Assembly (NCBI GenBank): GCA_031370825.1
Contig: JANMRB010000146.1
Location: 1-64,000 of the forward strand
Origin: JAENVT01 sp031370825
GTDB lineage: Bacteria; Actinomycetota; Acidimicrobiia; Acidimicrobiales; Ilumatobacteraceae
Direction of reading: 5' to 3'
DNA length: 64,000 bases
A program made the translations under genes and the position numbers. Below the pieces are notes generated by a model. That model was not told the origin of the DNA, made no database searches, and saw nothing but the letters and a program-made list of their open reading frames with translations. Positions 17,409 through 26,374 of this stretch are shown here, one piece after another. Position 1 is the stretch's first letter. Each line of letters begins with the position of its first letter.

Positions 17409-19889
17409 TCAGCCGCGCATGCGACTTCCGGCCGGGTCGAGCACGGGTTCCGACTGGAGCCTTGCCGGGCGACGCTTGCCGATGATCTCTATCTCGAAGC
17501 CGCTCGTGCCGGGTTCGGCAAGCTCAGTGGGGATGTAGCCCCAGGCCAGCGACACACCGCAGTAGTGGGCATAGCCGCCGCTGGTGATCCAACCGACGAC
17601 CTTTCCACCGTCCTCGCCGTCTTCGGGCCCAGTGTGCCAGACCGGTTCGTCGCCGATCACGTCGGCCGGGGACTCAGGATCGGGGTCGACCACGAACATC
17701 GTCAGCTTCCGCTGCGGTCCGCCATTGGCGATCTCCTTCTCCACGGCAATCCGGCCGATGAAGTCGTGATCGAACTTCAGCACCCTGTCCATGCCTGCCT
17801 CGAGTGGCGTGTAGATCGGGCGGTACTCGCGGAACCACGTGCCGAAGTTCTTCTCCAGGCGCATCGTGATCAGGGCGCGGAAGCCGAACAGGCGCATGTC
17901 GAACTCCCGGCCGGCTTCCCACAGCAGATCGAACAAGTTGCGCTGATTCTCGGGTTGCATCCACATCTCGTAACCGAGATCTCCGGTATAGGTCATCCTT
18001 GACAACCACACCGGAGCCATCCCCAGGTCAACCCTGCGGAAGGACATGAACGGGAAGTCGTCGTTGGACAGCGAGGTGCTGGTGAGCTTTTGCAAGACGT
18101 CTCGTGACCGCGGTCCGGCAACGGTCAGGCCAACCATCGACAGGGCCAGCACGTCGAACCGGATCTGGCTTCCGCCATCGTCGGCCGTGGGAAGGTGATC
18201 GAGGAACCAGCGCGGGTGGTGAACCTCGGCTGCCTGTGAGCCGAACAGGAAGAACTCGTCCTCGCCGACGCGAGACACCGAGAACTCGCCGACGATCCGT
18301 CCTCGCGGATTGAGCATCGCCGTGAGGTTGGTGCGCCCGATCTTCGGCAACGTGTTGGTGAAGAGGCCTTGGAGCCATTCAGCGGAGCCTTTGCCACTGA
18401 CCTTGTACTTGGCGAAGTTCGATGCCTCCGAAAGACCGGCTCGCTCGCGCACGGCGCGGGATTCTTCGGCGACGAGTTCGAACGCGTTCGAACGGTGGAA
18501 CGTGACGTTCTCGGTTGGATCCTTGCCGGGCTCCTGGAACCAGAGGGGATGCTCGAGGCCGAACCCGGCGCCCCACACTGCGTTGTGAGCAGTCAAACGG
18601 TCGTAGATGGGAGTGGTGTGCAACGGGCGACCGGCCGCCAGCTCTTCGTTGGGGAACGTGATCCTGAATCGGCGCGAGTAGTTCTCACGCACCTTGGCGT
18701 TGGTGTACGCCAGCGTCGCCCAGTCGCCGTAGCGGGCAACGTCCATTCCCCAGATGTCGTCTTCTGGGTCACCATTGATCATCCAGTTCGCCAGTGACAG
18801 GCCGACGCCGCCACCTTGGGACAGACCGGCCATCACGGCGCAAGCCACCCACATGCCGCGCATACCCTTGATCGGACCGACGAGTGGATTGCCGTCGGGA
18901 CTGAACGTGAACGGGCCGTTCACGAACTTCTTGATGCCCGCTCGACCAACGGCCGGGAAGTGGTCGAAGCCGCGTTCCAACTCCGGGGCGATGCGGTCGA
19001 GATCGTGGGGAAGCAGTTGGAAGACGAAGTCCCACGGCGTCTCGTTGGGCGACCAGGGCCGGTTGTCCTGCTCGTAGGTGCCCAGCAGGATGCTCTGGCC
19101 TTCCTGCCGGGCGTAGATCTCGCCGGCGAAGTCGATCATGTGCGGCAGCTCGCGGCCGTGTTCTTCGTTGTAGGCGATCACCTCGGGCATCGGCTCGGTG
19201 AGCAGGTAGTGGTGCTCCATCGCCAGCACGGGGAGCTCGAGCCCGACCATCCGACCAACCTCGCGGGCCCACAAGCCGCCGGCGTTGACCACGTGCTCCG
19301 CGTGAATCGTGTGGTCGCGATCGGTGATCACATCCCACGTGCCATCCTGCCTCTGGTCCAGTCCGGTAACCCACGTGTCGGTGTACACCTCCGCGCCGCG
19401 GTTGCGGGCACAGATCGCGTACGCGTGGGTGACGCCGTACGGATCGACGCTGCCTTCATCCGGGTCGTAGAGCGCACCCACGAAGTACTGCTCCTCCAAC
19501 AGCGGGTTCAGTTCCTTGGCCTCGGCGATGGAGATGATGTCCATGTGCATGCCCAGGTATCTCCCGCGTGCCTGCGCCATCCGCAACCAATCGAGGCGGT
19601 CGGGTGTGTCGGCCAGCATCAACCCGCCTGGCAGGTGGATGCTGCACTGCTGTCCCGATTCGGCCTCGATCTCGCGGTACAGGTTGACGGTGTACTGCTG
19701 CAGGCGGGCGACGTTGGGATCGCCGTTCAACGTGTGCATTCCGCCGGCGGCGTGCCAGGTCGAACCTGCGGTCAACTGTTTACGCTCCAGCAGGACGACG
19801 TCGGTCCAACCGGCCTTGGTGAGGTGGTAGAGCACACTGGCGCCGACGACACCGCCTCCCACGACGACTACTTGCGCTGAGGACTTCAT
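17409..19889 (-). CDS. Dimethylglycine/sarcosine dehydrogenase-like FAD protein with THF aminomethyltransferase domain
   Basis: 826 aa, matching DMGDH/SARDH-type proteins. The FAD fold VVVVGGGVVGASVLY is at residues 7-21 and GSTWHAAGG (His46) matches the histidine that binds FAD covalently in this family. The DAO domain ends near residue 430 and is followed by FAO_M and GcvT/GCV_T_C domains, which capture formaldehyde as methylene-THF. ATG 19889 follows GGGAGCC. It lies 36 nt below an MttB-family gene in the same direction, which suggests sequential demethylation of a quaternary amine: a methyl to corrinoid first, then oxidative removal of later methyls. The exact N-methyl substrate is not determined. 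Confidence 0.9.
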   Translation of the reverse strand: MKSSAQVVVVGGGVVGASVLYHLTKAGWTDVVLLERKQLTAGSTWHAAGGMHTLNGDPNVARLQQYTVNLYREIEAESGQQCSIHLPGGLMLADTPDRLDWLRMAQARGRYLGMHMDIISIAEAKELNPLLEEQYFVGALYDPDEGSVDPYGVTHAYAICARNRGAEVYTDTWVTGLDQRQDGTWDVITDRDHTIHAEHVVNAGGLWAREVGRMVGLELPVLAMEHHYLLTEPMPEVIAYNEEHGRELPHMIDFAGEIYARQEGQSILLGTYEQDNRPWSPNETPWDFVFQLLPHDLDRIAPELERGFDHFPAVGRAGIKKFVNGPFTFSPDGNPLVGPIKGMRGMWVACAVMAGLSQGGGVGLSLANWMINGDPEDDIWGMDVARYGDWATLAYTNAKVRENYSRRFRITFPNEELAAGRPLHTTPIYDRLTAHNAVWGAGFGLEHPLWFQEPGKDPTENVTFHRSNAFELVAEESRAVRERAGLSEASNFAKYKVSGKGSAEWLQGLFTNTLPKIGRTNLTAMLNPRGRIVGEFSVSRVGEDEFFLFGSQAAEVHHPRWFLDHLPTADDGGSQIRFDVLALSMVGLTVAGPRSRDVLQKLTSTSLSNDDFPFMSFRRVDLGMAPVWLSRMTYTGDLGYEMWMQPENQRNLFDLLWEAGREFDMRLFGFRALITMRLEKNFGTWFREYRPIYTPLEAGMDRVLKFDHDFIGRIAVEKEIANGGPQRKLTMFVVDPDPESPADVIGDEPVWHTGPEDGEDGGKVVGWITSGGYAHYCGVSLAWGYIPTELAEPGTSGFEIEIIGKRRPARLQSEPVLDPAGSRMRG

Positions 19890-19925
19890 CTACCGGCTCC
19901 CTGAACATCACTGGAATGAACATGT

Positions 19926-21467
19926 CTAGAAATCGGTGGCGACGCCACCCTCGGCGACCCGACGATCCACGTAAGCTTTCAACTCCTCGAGCCGCGCCAA
20001 GTCCATCTCCGGCTGCTCGTACACGGCGAGCAACGCGGCCGCAACATCGTGTGCCTTGCCCGCGGCCTCTGGCCTTCCCGCTTCGTCCCAACTCTCGTAG
20101 TTGCGCCAGTCACTGATCATCGGCTTGTAGAACGCAGTGCGGTAACGCTCCTGCGTGTGGCCGACGCCGAAGAAATGTCCGCCTGGACCGACCTCTTCGA
20201 TCGCGTCGATGGCGAGAGTCGAATCGTCGACGACGACGGGATCCATCATCGAGGACACCATGTGCAGCAGGTCGGCGTCGAGCACCATCTTGGCCATGCT
20301 GGCGTGCAGGCCACCCTCCATCCACCCGGCACCGTGCATCATCATGTTGACCCCGCCCATCACACAGCCCCACAGTGCGAAGACGCTTTCGTAGGCGGCT
20401 TGAGCGTCGACCGCGTTGGCCGCGCAGACGTTGCTGCTGCGGTACGGGAGGTTGTAGCGACGGGCCAGCTGACCGCCGACCATCGCGGTTCGCACGTACT
20501 CGGGCGTGCCGAATGCCGGCGCCCCGGACTGCATGTCGACGTTCGATGTGAACCCGCCGTACACCACGGGCGCTCCCGGGCGCACGATCTGGCACAGGGC
20601 GATGCCGGCAAGCGCCTCTGCGTTCTGCTGGGCAAGCGCGCCGGCGAGGGTGACCGGCGCCATCGCCCCGGCGAGTGTGAACGGTGTCATCACGACCGGC
20701 TGATTGCGTGACGACATCTCGATGATCCCGTGCAGCATCGGCGTATCGAGACGCAACGGCGAGTTGGAGTTGATCACCGTGAATATCGACGGCTCGCGAT
20801 CGAGCGTCTCGTCGTCGACACCGCGTGCGATGCGAACCATCTCGATGCAGTCGATGTTCTTCTGCCGCCCGAGGCTGTAGCAGTGGATGTGCTTGTCCGT
20901 GAGCGTCAGCACATCGAAGGCCGCGCGTAGATGGCGCACCGAGGCGTGGATGTCGATCGGCTCGACCGGGTAGCCGGCGACGAAGTGGACCGAGTTGAGC
21001 ATCTGACCGAGTTTGAGCAGATCTTCGAAGCCGACCTTGTCGCCGGTGCGGCGCACCCCGTCCAGCCCGACGATGTTCGGTGCGCTGGCGACCGTTCCGT
21101 TGGCCATCCAATTGCCACCGATGTGCAAGTTCTTCTCGGGGTTCCAACTGTGCAGGGTGAACTCTGACGGCGCGTTGGCGATCCGGTCGAGGATCATCTC
21201 CTTGGGGAACCGCACGTGCTGGCCGGCCTCGTCGACATCGGCGCCTGCCTCGCCCAGCAGGCTGCGTGCCTGGCCGTCCCAGATGTCCATGCCGATTCGT
21301 TCGAGGATCGTCAGTGACGCGTCGTGGATGGACTCGAGCTCGTCGGCCGACACGACTTCGGTGTAGTTGAGCCGCATCCGCGGTTGCTTCCAGGGCCGTT
21401 GCAACGGCACCGTGCTGCGTGGGCTGGTGTCGCGGCCTCGCCTGCGCGGTGCCGAGTCGTTGGTCAC
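19926..21467 (-). CDS. Trimethylamine methyltransferase (MttB) family protein, non-pyrrolysine, paralogue 1
   Basis: 513 aa. MttB family proteins transfer a methyl group from a quaternary or tertiary amine to a corrinoid protein. Family signatures are TPFTLAGAMAPVTLAGAL, IVRPGAPVVYGGF and SGAPAFGTPE. There is no internal amber codon, so it belongs with the pyrrolysine-free branch that includes glycine betaine methyltransferase MtgB. GTG 21467 is preceded by TAATCT six nt upstream and no Shine-Dalgarno; an alternative is ATG 21377 (MRLNYTEV). Partner corrinoid protein, reactivase and THF methyltransferase are encoded at 28.7-33.5 kb. It ends in TAG, used as a normal stop. Confidence 0.9.
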   Translation of the reverse strand: MTNDSAPRRRGRDTSPRSTVPLQRPWKQPRMRLNYTEVVSADELESIHDASLTILERIGMDIWDGQARSLLGEAGADVDEAGQHVRFPKEMILDRIANAPSEFTLHSWNPEKNLHIGGNWMANGTVASAPNIVGLDGVRRTGDKVGFEDLLKLGQMLNSVHFVAGYPVEPIDIHASVRHLRAAFDVLTLTDKHIHCYSLGRQKNIDCIEMVRIARGVDDETLDREPSIFTVINSNSPLRLDTPMLHGIIEMSSRNQPVVMTPFTLAGAMAPVTLAGALAQQNAEALAGIALCQIVRPGAPVVYGGFTSNVDMQSGAPAFGTPEYVRTAMVGGQLARRYNLPYRSSNVCAANAVDAQAAYESVFALWGCVMGGVNMMMHGAGWMEGGLHASMAKMVLDADLLHMVSSMMDPVVVDDSTLAIDAIEEVGPGGHFFGVGHTQERYRTAFYKPMISDWRNYESWDEAGRPEAAGKAHDVAAALLAVYEQPEMDLARLEELKAYVDRRVAEGGVATDF

Positions 21468-21473
21468 CGGGCG

Positions 21474-21479
21474 AGATTA
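21474..21479 (-). promoter_or_regulatory. -10 element (TAATCT) for mttB paralogue 1
   Basis: TAATCT on the minus strand ends 6 nt before GTG 21467, with no Shine-Dalgarno sequence. This supports a leaderless start for the methyltransferase-dehydrogenase pair. Confidence 0.5.
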
Positions 21480-21499
21480 GTCAGGCCGATCATTCCTAG

Positions 21500-21505
21500 T
21501 ACAGT
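21500..21505 (+). promoter_or_regulatory. -10 element (TACAGT) for the plus-strand sugar-acid operon
   Basis: TACAGT ends 10 nt before ATG 21516; TTAGTC at 21477-21482 is at the right distance for a weak -35. It is divergent from, and overlaps the promoter region of, the mttB paralogue, so the two operons may be co-regulated. Confidence 0.5.
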
Positions 21506-21515
21506 TGTTCCGGTT

Positions 21516-22573
21516 ATGGCATCGAGCCCCAGCTATGAGATCAGCCGTGTGCCGCATACTTTCGTGGGTGCTGATGCACTCGATGGTCTGGGCGACATCG
21601 TCGATGGTCTCGGTGGCGGCGAGTTGGTCATCATTGCTGATCAGGGCGTCGATGCCACCGGCTACATCGCCCGAGTTGTCGATGCGCTACGGCCGCGGGC
21701 GGTCACCATCCATGTCGTGGCGTGGGGTGAACCAACGCTCGACTCGGTCGACGCCGCTGCGGCTGTGGTGCGTGCTGCGAACGATCCCGTCGTGATCGGT
21801 ATCGGAGGGGGCTCGGCGCTCGACATCGCCAAGCAGGCAGCCGTCGTCAGCACGGGTGATGGAGGCATCGAGCCGTACCTGTTGTGCGCGACTGCTCTGC
21901 CTGGCCGCCGGCCGATCGTGGCAATCCCCACGACGTCGGGCACCGGCGCCGAGGCAACCCGCACGTGCATCGTCGCCGACAGGGCCGGTCGCAAACTCTG
22001 GACCTGGGGCGACGAGATGCTTCCTGACGTCGTGGTGTTGGATCCGACTGCGGCGGCAACGATGCCGCACCCCGTCACGGTTGGCACCGGCCTCGACGCG
22101 TTCGTGCACGCCATCGAGGCATGCAGTGGGCAGCGACGCAACTCGATCGCCTCGGCAGCGGCCCAACGTGCCCTCGCCCTCGTCTTGGCCCACCTGCCTC
22201 GCGTTGCTCTCGATGGGAGCGATTTGGGTTCTCGCCAGGCGATGCAGGAGGCCGCGTTCCTCGCCGGTGTGGCAATCGACAACTGGAGTGGAACGTCGCC
22301 GGCCAGCCCGACGCCTACGCGGAAGCCGCCACTGCCATGGGCTGTGATGTCGACGACATCGCCGATGTCTTCGCCGCGCTCTGCGACGAGTCGCGACTCC
22401 ACGCCGCGATGGGACCTGGTGATGTGGCTATGTCTGTCGACGACATCGCCACCACGATGAACACCATCGAGAACCAACCGATGCTCATCAACAACTCGCG
22501 GGCTGTCAGCGATGACGATCGGCGTATGCTCGCCACCCGAACCGTCGAGGTGTGGCACGGTCTTCGTTCATGA
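21516..22573 (+). pseudogene. Iron-containing alcohol dehydrogenase, internally deleted and frameshifted
   Basis: The first 256 codons give a good class IV Fe-ADH/maleylacetate-reductase-like protein with GGGSALDIAKQ, PTTSGTGAEAT and the first metal ligands in GTGLDAFVHAIEA. After AIDN (codon at 22281-22283) the frame changes: homology resumes at WNVAGQPDAYAEAA in another frame from about 22289 and runs to a stop at 22573. The missing stretch, about 30-35 residues in relatives, is where the other two iron-binding histidines (HALxH and PHG motifs) belong. The gene should be inactive unless this is an assembly error. Its relic stop still overlaps the next start by 4 nt. Confidence 0.85.
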
Positions 22574-23703
22574 GCGAGATCGTTGCCATCGAGGTCACAC
22601 ATCATCAACTGACGCTCGACCCTGCGTTCCCCGCTTCGTGGGATCCCCAGCCGAGGACGAAGTTTCCCGTCACGATCGTGCGGGTCCGCGACAGCGACGG
22701 CCGTGTAGGCGTTGGCTCCGGCGACGTGATGTACGGCTTCGGCGACTACGCGCGGTACTTCATCGGACAGCCGGCGGGTGATCTCGAACGTCACGCTGCC
22801 GTGTTGGCCAACATCGAGTTCCACGCCGGCCGGCCCTGGCCACTTGACCTGGCCCTCTGGGACCTTGCCGGCAAGACCGCCGGCCGGCCCGTGTGGCGGA
22901 TGCTCGGTGGTACTTCGCCGCTGTTGCGCGTCTACGCATCGAGTGGCGTTCGCCGGCCGACTAGCGAGATGGTCGAGATGGCTGCCGCCACGGTCGAGGC
23001 CGGCTTCGAGGCGTTGAAGATCCGGTTCGGCCGCCCGTCCGTGACCGACGACATCGCCGTGATCGCGGCAATTCGCGACGCGTTGGGTGATGCACTGACG
23101 CTGATGGTCGACTGCAACCAGGCGTGGAGAATGCCGTGGGACACGGCGCGCCCCTGGGATGTCGACAAGGCCACCGACGTCACCGAGCAGCTCGAGAGCC
23201 TCGGCGTGTACTGGGTCGAAGAGCCGCTGCATCGCGGGGACTACGCCGGGTATGCCGAGTTGCGCCAAAGGGTAGGCGTGAAGATCGCCGGCGGTGAGAT
23301 GACCCGTGAGCCGTACGAGTTCCGCCAGTTGCTGGATCGAGAGTGCCTCGACGTGTTCCAACCCGACTGCGTGTGCTCGCAGGGCATCACGGGCCTTGCA
23401 CCGCTGGCTCGCAAAGTGGTCGCTGCCGGGAAGTTGTTCACGCCTCACACCTGGGGCAACGGGATCGGCGTGCTCGCCAACATGCACCTCACGGCAGGAA
23501 CGGCCGGCGTCGACGGGTCACAGTGGCTGGAGTTCCCGTACGACCCTCCCGAGTGGTCGCTCGACCGACGCGACTACCCGTTGCTCTCGCCCATCAAGGC
23601 GGTCGGTGGCTGGGTCGAGCTCACCGAACAACCGGGCCTCGGCATCGAGCTCGACGAGCCGATGCTGGCCCACACCGCCAGCGCGTCCGCCACCTTCGAC
23701 TGA
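22570..23703 (+). CDS. Enolase-superfamily sugar-acid dehydratase (mandelate racemase/muconate lactonizing family)
   Basis: 377 aa, start ATG 22570 overlapping the previous stop (ATGA). Metal ligands are visible as Asp181 (MVDCNQAW), Glu217 (WVEEPL) and Glu243 (AGGEM). A K-x-R pair is at 150-152 and a His-Asp dyad is plausible with Asp266 (FQPD) and His293 (TPHTWG), the mandelate-racemase-subgroup arrangement. These enzymes abstract a proton alpha to a carboxylate, mostly dehydrating sugar acids. The neighbours (lactone hydrolase, hydroxyacid dehydrogenase, SDR) support a sugar-acid or lactone route, but the specific acid is unknown. Confidence 0.88.
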   Translation: MSEIVAIEVTHHQLTLDPAFPASWDPQPRTKFPVTIVRVRDSDGRVGVGSGDVMYGFGDYARYFIGQPAGDLERHAAVLANIEFHAGRPWPLDLALWDLAGKTAGRPVWRMLGGTSPLLRVYASSGVRRPTSEMVEMAAATVEAGFEALKIRFGRPSVTDDIAVIAAIRDALGDALTLMVDCNQAWRMPWDTARPWDVDKATDVTEQLESLGVYWVEEPLHRGDYAGYAELRQRVGVKIAGGEMTREPYEFRQLLDRECLDVFQPDCVCSQGITGLAPLARKVVAAGKLFTPHTWGNGIGVLANMHLTAGTAGVDGSQWLEFPYDPPEWSLDRRDYPLLSPIKAVGGWVELTEQPGLGIELDEPMLAHTASASATFD

Positions 23704-23716
23704 ACGGTTGGGTGAC

Positions 23717-23722
23717 TAGCGT
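23717..23722 (+). promoter_or_regulatory. Internal -10 element (TAGCGT) before the hydroxyacid dehydrogenase
   Basis: TAGCGT ends 7 nt before GTG 23730. It is identical to the boxes before tatA and the epimerase, so this gene may also be expressed from its own leaderless promoter inside the operon. Confidence 0.45.
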
Positions 23723-23729
23723 CGTCGGG

Positions 23730-24728
23730 GTGCTGACGGCCTTCCTGACCCACAACTCCGAGGACCTCGACGCGTACTACGGGCGGGCTCTGCCCGAGCT
23801 GAGCGCGATCGCTCGGGTCGTCTTCAACCCATTCGACCGGGACCTCGATACGGCCGAGTTGATCTCAGCGGCCAAGGACTGCGACGTGATCATCGCCCAT
23901 CGATCGACCCCCGGCGAGGCGGCCGTCTTCACCGAACTTCCCGGTCTCCTCGCCTTCTTGAGGTGTGCCGTCGACATCAGCACGATCGACGTCAGCGCGG
24001 CCAGCGCGGCCGGTGTGTTGATCGGCCACGCGGACAAGAGCTTTGTGCCGTCCACCGCAGAGCTTGCCCTCGCCCTCATGCTCGACCTCGCCCGCAACGT
24101 CAGTGAGTCCACCGTCGAGTACCGCAACCAGGTGCAGCCACCGCAGCGGTCAGGCCTTCAATTGCGTGGGCGCACGGCCGGCATCATCGGCTACGGAGCG
24201 ATCGGTTCCTACCTGGCGGACCTCTTGCGGGGCATCGGCATGCACGTTCTGGTCTGCGATCCGGCCGCGGACGCCGGGACCGGCGGCTTCGAACAGACCA
24301 ACCTCGACGAACTGCTGGCGCGCTCGGACTTCGTGCTCCCGTTGGCGCCGGCCACGGCGGACACGACCAACCTCATCGATGCGCACGCGCTCTCGCTGAT
24401 GCGACTCGGCACGATGCTCGTCAACGTGTCTCGCGGTGAACTGCTCGACGAAGCTGCCGTTGCGGCCGCGCTCGACTCGGGTCACCTCGGTGGATTGGCC
24501 ATGGACGTTGGCCTGGCTCCAGACCAACGACCGTCACCCGAGCTGGCCAGCCGACCCGGCGTCGTCGCCACCCCCCATCTCGGGGGACTGACGCCTGACA
24601 ACGCCGACGCTCAGGCGCTGAGCTCGGTCGAGCAGGTGCGGGCGATGCTTGACGGCGTCGTGCCTCAGCGCGCGGTCAACGGGGACGAGGCCCACCGTCT
24701 TCATTCGTGGTGGAAGGAGCGCGCGTGA
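23730..24728 (+). CDS. D-2-hydroxyacid dehydrogenase family protein
   Basis: 332 aa from GTG 23730, chosen because a TAGCGT box ends 7 nt upstream and no ribosome-binding site supports other starts (GTG 23712 is the alternative). The NAD fold is GIIGYGAIGSYLADLL. The substrate Arg is in VNVSRGELLDE and the catalytic His in TPHLGGLTP. Where most relatives have the catalytic Glu in a DVxxxEP motif, this protein reads DVGLAPDQRPSPEL; a subgroup of uncharacterised hydroxyacid dehydrogenases shares that variant (family memory, not checked). It likely acts on a keto acid produced by the dehydratase upstream. Confidence 0.85.
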   Translation: MLTAFLTHNSEDLDAYYGRALPELSAIARVVFNPFDRDLDTAELISAAKDCDVIIAHRSTPGEAAVFTELPGLLAFLRCAVDISTIDVSAASAAGVLIGHADKSFVPSTAELALALMLDLARNVSESTVEYRNQVQPPQRSGLQLRGRTAGIIGYGAIGSYLADLLRGIGMHVLVCDPAADAGTGGFEQTNLDELLARSDFVLPLAPATADTTNLIDAHALSLMRLGTMLVNVSRGELLDEAAVAAALDSGHLGGLAMDVGLAPDQRPSPELASRPGVVATPHLGGLTPDNADAQALSSVEQVRAMLDGVVPQRAVNGDEAHRLHSWWKERA

Positions 24729-25594
24729 GCGGACGCGTGTTCCTGGCAGGCGCATGTGACACTCACATGCACATCTACGACAGCGGATATCCAACCGCTC
24801 CGTCGGCAAGGATGCGGCCGCCAGATGCGACGGTCGACGACTATCGCCGTGTTCAGGGAGGCCTCGGCCTCGAGCGCGTGGTGGTCGTCCAACCGAGCAC
24901 GTACGGCCTCGACAACTCCTGCACCCTCGACGCTGTTGCCGAGCTCGGAGACGGAGCGCGAGCGATCGTGGTCATCGACGATGCGGCGGACGACAACGAA
25001 GTCGAGCGGCTGGATCGATTGGGGGCACGCGGTGCGCGCTTCCACATGCTGCCGGGTGGCGCAGTTCCGTGGGAGATCATGCACACCGTGGCGGAGAGAA
25101 TCGCACCGTTCGGTTGGCACATCCAGTTGCAGATGAACGGTCGAGATCTGATCGATCGGGTCGACGCGCTCATCGCATTGCCTGCCGCCTTGGTGATCGA
25201 CCACGTCGGCCGATACATGCCTCCGGTCGAGCCCGATGACAAACGGTTCGGAGTCCTGCTGCGGTTGCTCGACACCGGTCGTTGCTGGGTGAAGCTCTCC
25301 GCACCATATGAATCGGCGATCGACACGTCGCATGAGTACCCCGAAGTTTCGCGACTGGTCGCCGTCCTCGTCGAGCATGCGCCCGAACGCCTGTTGTGGG
25401 CGACGAACTGGCCGCATCCCGGGCAGACCGATCCTCCCGCTTCTGCCGACCTGAGCCGGTTGGCGTTCCAATGGATGCCGGACGAGACATCTCGACGCCG
25501 CATACTCGTCGACAACCCTGCGGCGCTCTACCGGTTCGAAGTCAAGGAGACATTCCCGGAGACATTCACGGCGACATTCAAGGAGACCCAGTGA
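24725..25594 (+). CDS. Amidohydrolase-2 family lactone hydrolase (LigI/fuconolactonase-like)
   Basis: 289 aa. GTG 24725 overlaps the upstream stop (GTGA) and sits 5 nt after GGAAGGAG, so it is preferred over ATG 24707. The TIM-barrel metal motif DTHMH (His14, His16) is near the N-terminus, with VIDHVGRYMPP and WATNWPHPG further on, as in 2-pyrone-4,6-dicarboxylate lactonase and sugar lactonases. The last 14 residues (KETFPETFTATFKE) come from a 12-bp tandem repeat. It would open a lactone to give the hydroxy acid handled by the enolase-superfamily enzyme (inference). Confidence 0.87.
   Translation: MSGRVFLAGACDTHMHIYDSGYPTAPSARMRPPDATVDDYRRVQGGLGLERVVVVQPSTYGLDNSCTLDAVAELGDGARAIVVIDDAADDNEVERLDRLGARGARFHMLPGGAVPWEIMHTVAERIAPFGWHIQLQMNGRDLIDRVDALIALPAALVIDHVGRYMPPVEPDDKRFGVLLRLLDTGRCWVKLSAPYESAIDTSHEYPEVSRLVAVLVEHAPERLLWATNWPHPGQTDPPASADLSRLAFQWMPDETSRRRILVDNPAALYRFEVKETFPETFTATFKETQ
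25544..25591 (+). repeat. 12-bp imperfect tandem repeat, four units
   Basis: Units begin at 25544, 25556, 25568 and 25580, each close to AAGGAGACATTC. They encode the extreme C-terminus of the lactone hydrolase and present several GGAG cores just upstream of the next GTG start (25591), so the array could tune translation of the downstream SDR by slippage. Confidence 0.75.
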
Positions 25595-26364
25595 CCAACA
25601 ACTACGCCTCGTATCCGTCGCTCGTCGACAGGACCGTGTTCATCACTGGTGGTGCCGACGGCATCGGCAGTGCGATGGTCGAGCAGTTCGCCCGGCAGGG
25701 GAGCAGGGTGGCGTTCGTCGACAAGAACGTCGCGTATGCCCGGGCAACGGTCCAACGTTGTGTCGACGACGGTGCCGCCCATGCGCCGATGTTCTACGAG
25801 GTCGACCTGCTCGACATCACTGCGCTGCAGGAGGCGTGCGCATCCGCGGTTGACGCCTTCGGTGGCGTAGCTGTTCTCGTCAACAACGCAGCCAACGACG
25901 ATCGGCATGATTGGCGCGACGTGACACCGGAGTACTTCGACAACCGCATCAACACCAACCTGCGGCACTACTTCTTCGCGATTCAAGCCTTGGCGCCGCA
26001 GATGATCGAGGCCGGCGCCGGCTCGATCATCAACATCGGATCGAGCAGCTACATGAGGAAGGAGGAGTTCTTCCCCGGTTACGCGATCGCCAAGTCGGCA
26101 GTTGAGGGAATCACTCGCACGATGGCGCGCACGTTCGGTCGCCACGGCGTGCGGGTCAACACGGTGTTACCGGGTTGGGTGCCCACCGAACGACAGCTCG
26201 CCAAGTGGTGGACGCCCGAAGGCGAGCGCAAAACGATGGACGATCAGGAGCTCAAACGCCGCATCACTCCCGACGAGTTCGCCCAGATGGTGCTCTTCCT
26301 CGCGGCCGACGATGGCGCAGCGTGCACCGCCCAGCACTTCCTTGTGGACGGCGGCCGCCTCTAG
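25591..26364 (+). CDS. SDR-family oxidoreductase
   Basis: 257 aa from GTG 25591, overlapping the upstream stop (GTGA) and preceded by GGAG. The cofactor motif TGGADGIG is at residues 20-27, NNAA replaces NNAG, and the active site YAIAK is present. C-terminal FLVDGGRL is typical of classical SDRs. As the last gene of the operon it probably oxidises the sugar or the deoxy-keto acid of the pathway. It is convergent with the MetF-like gene (10 nt between stops). Confidence 0.9.
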   Translation: MTNNYASYPSLVDRTVFITGGADGIGSAMVEQFARQGSRVAFVDKNVAYARATVQRCVDDGAAHAPMFYEVDLLDITALQEACASAVDAFGGVAVLVNNAANDDRHDWRDVTPEYFDNRINTNLRHYFFAIQALAPQMIEAGAGSIINIGSSSYMRKEEFFPGYAIAKSAVEGITRTMARTFGRHGVRVNTVLPGWVPTERQLAKWWTPEGERKTMDDQELKRRITPDEFAQMVLFLAADDGAACTAQHFLVDGGRL

Positions 26365-26374
26365 GCCGAGGTCG

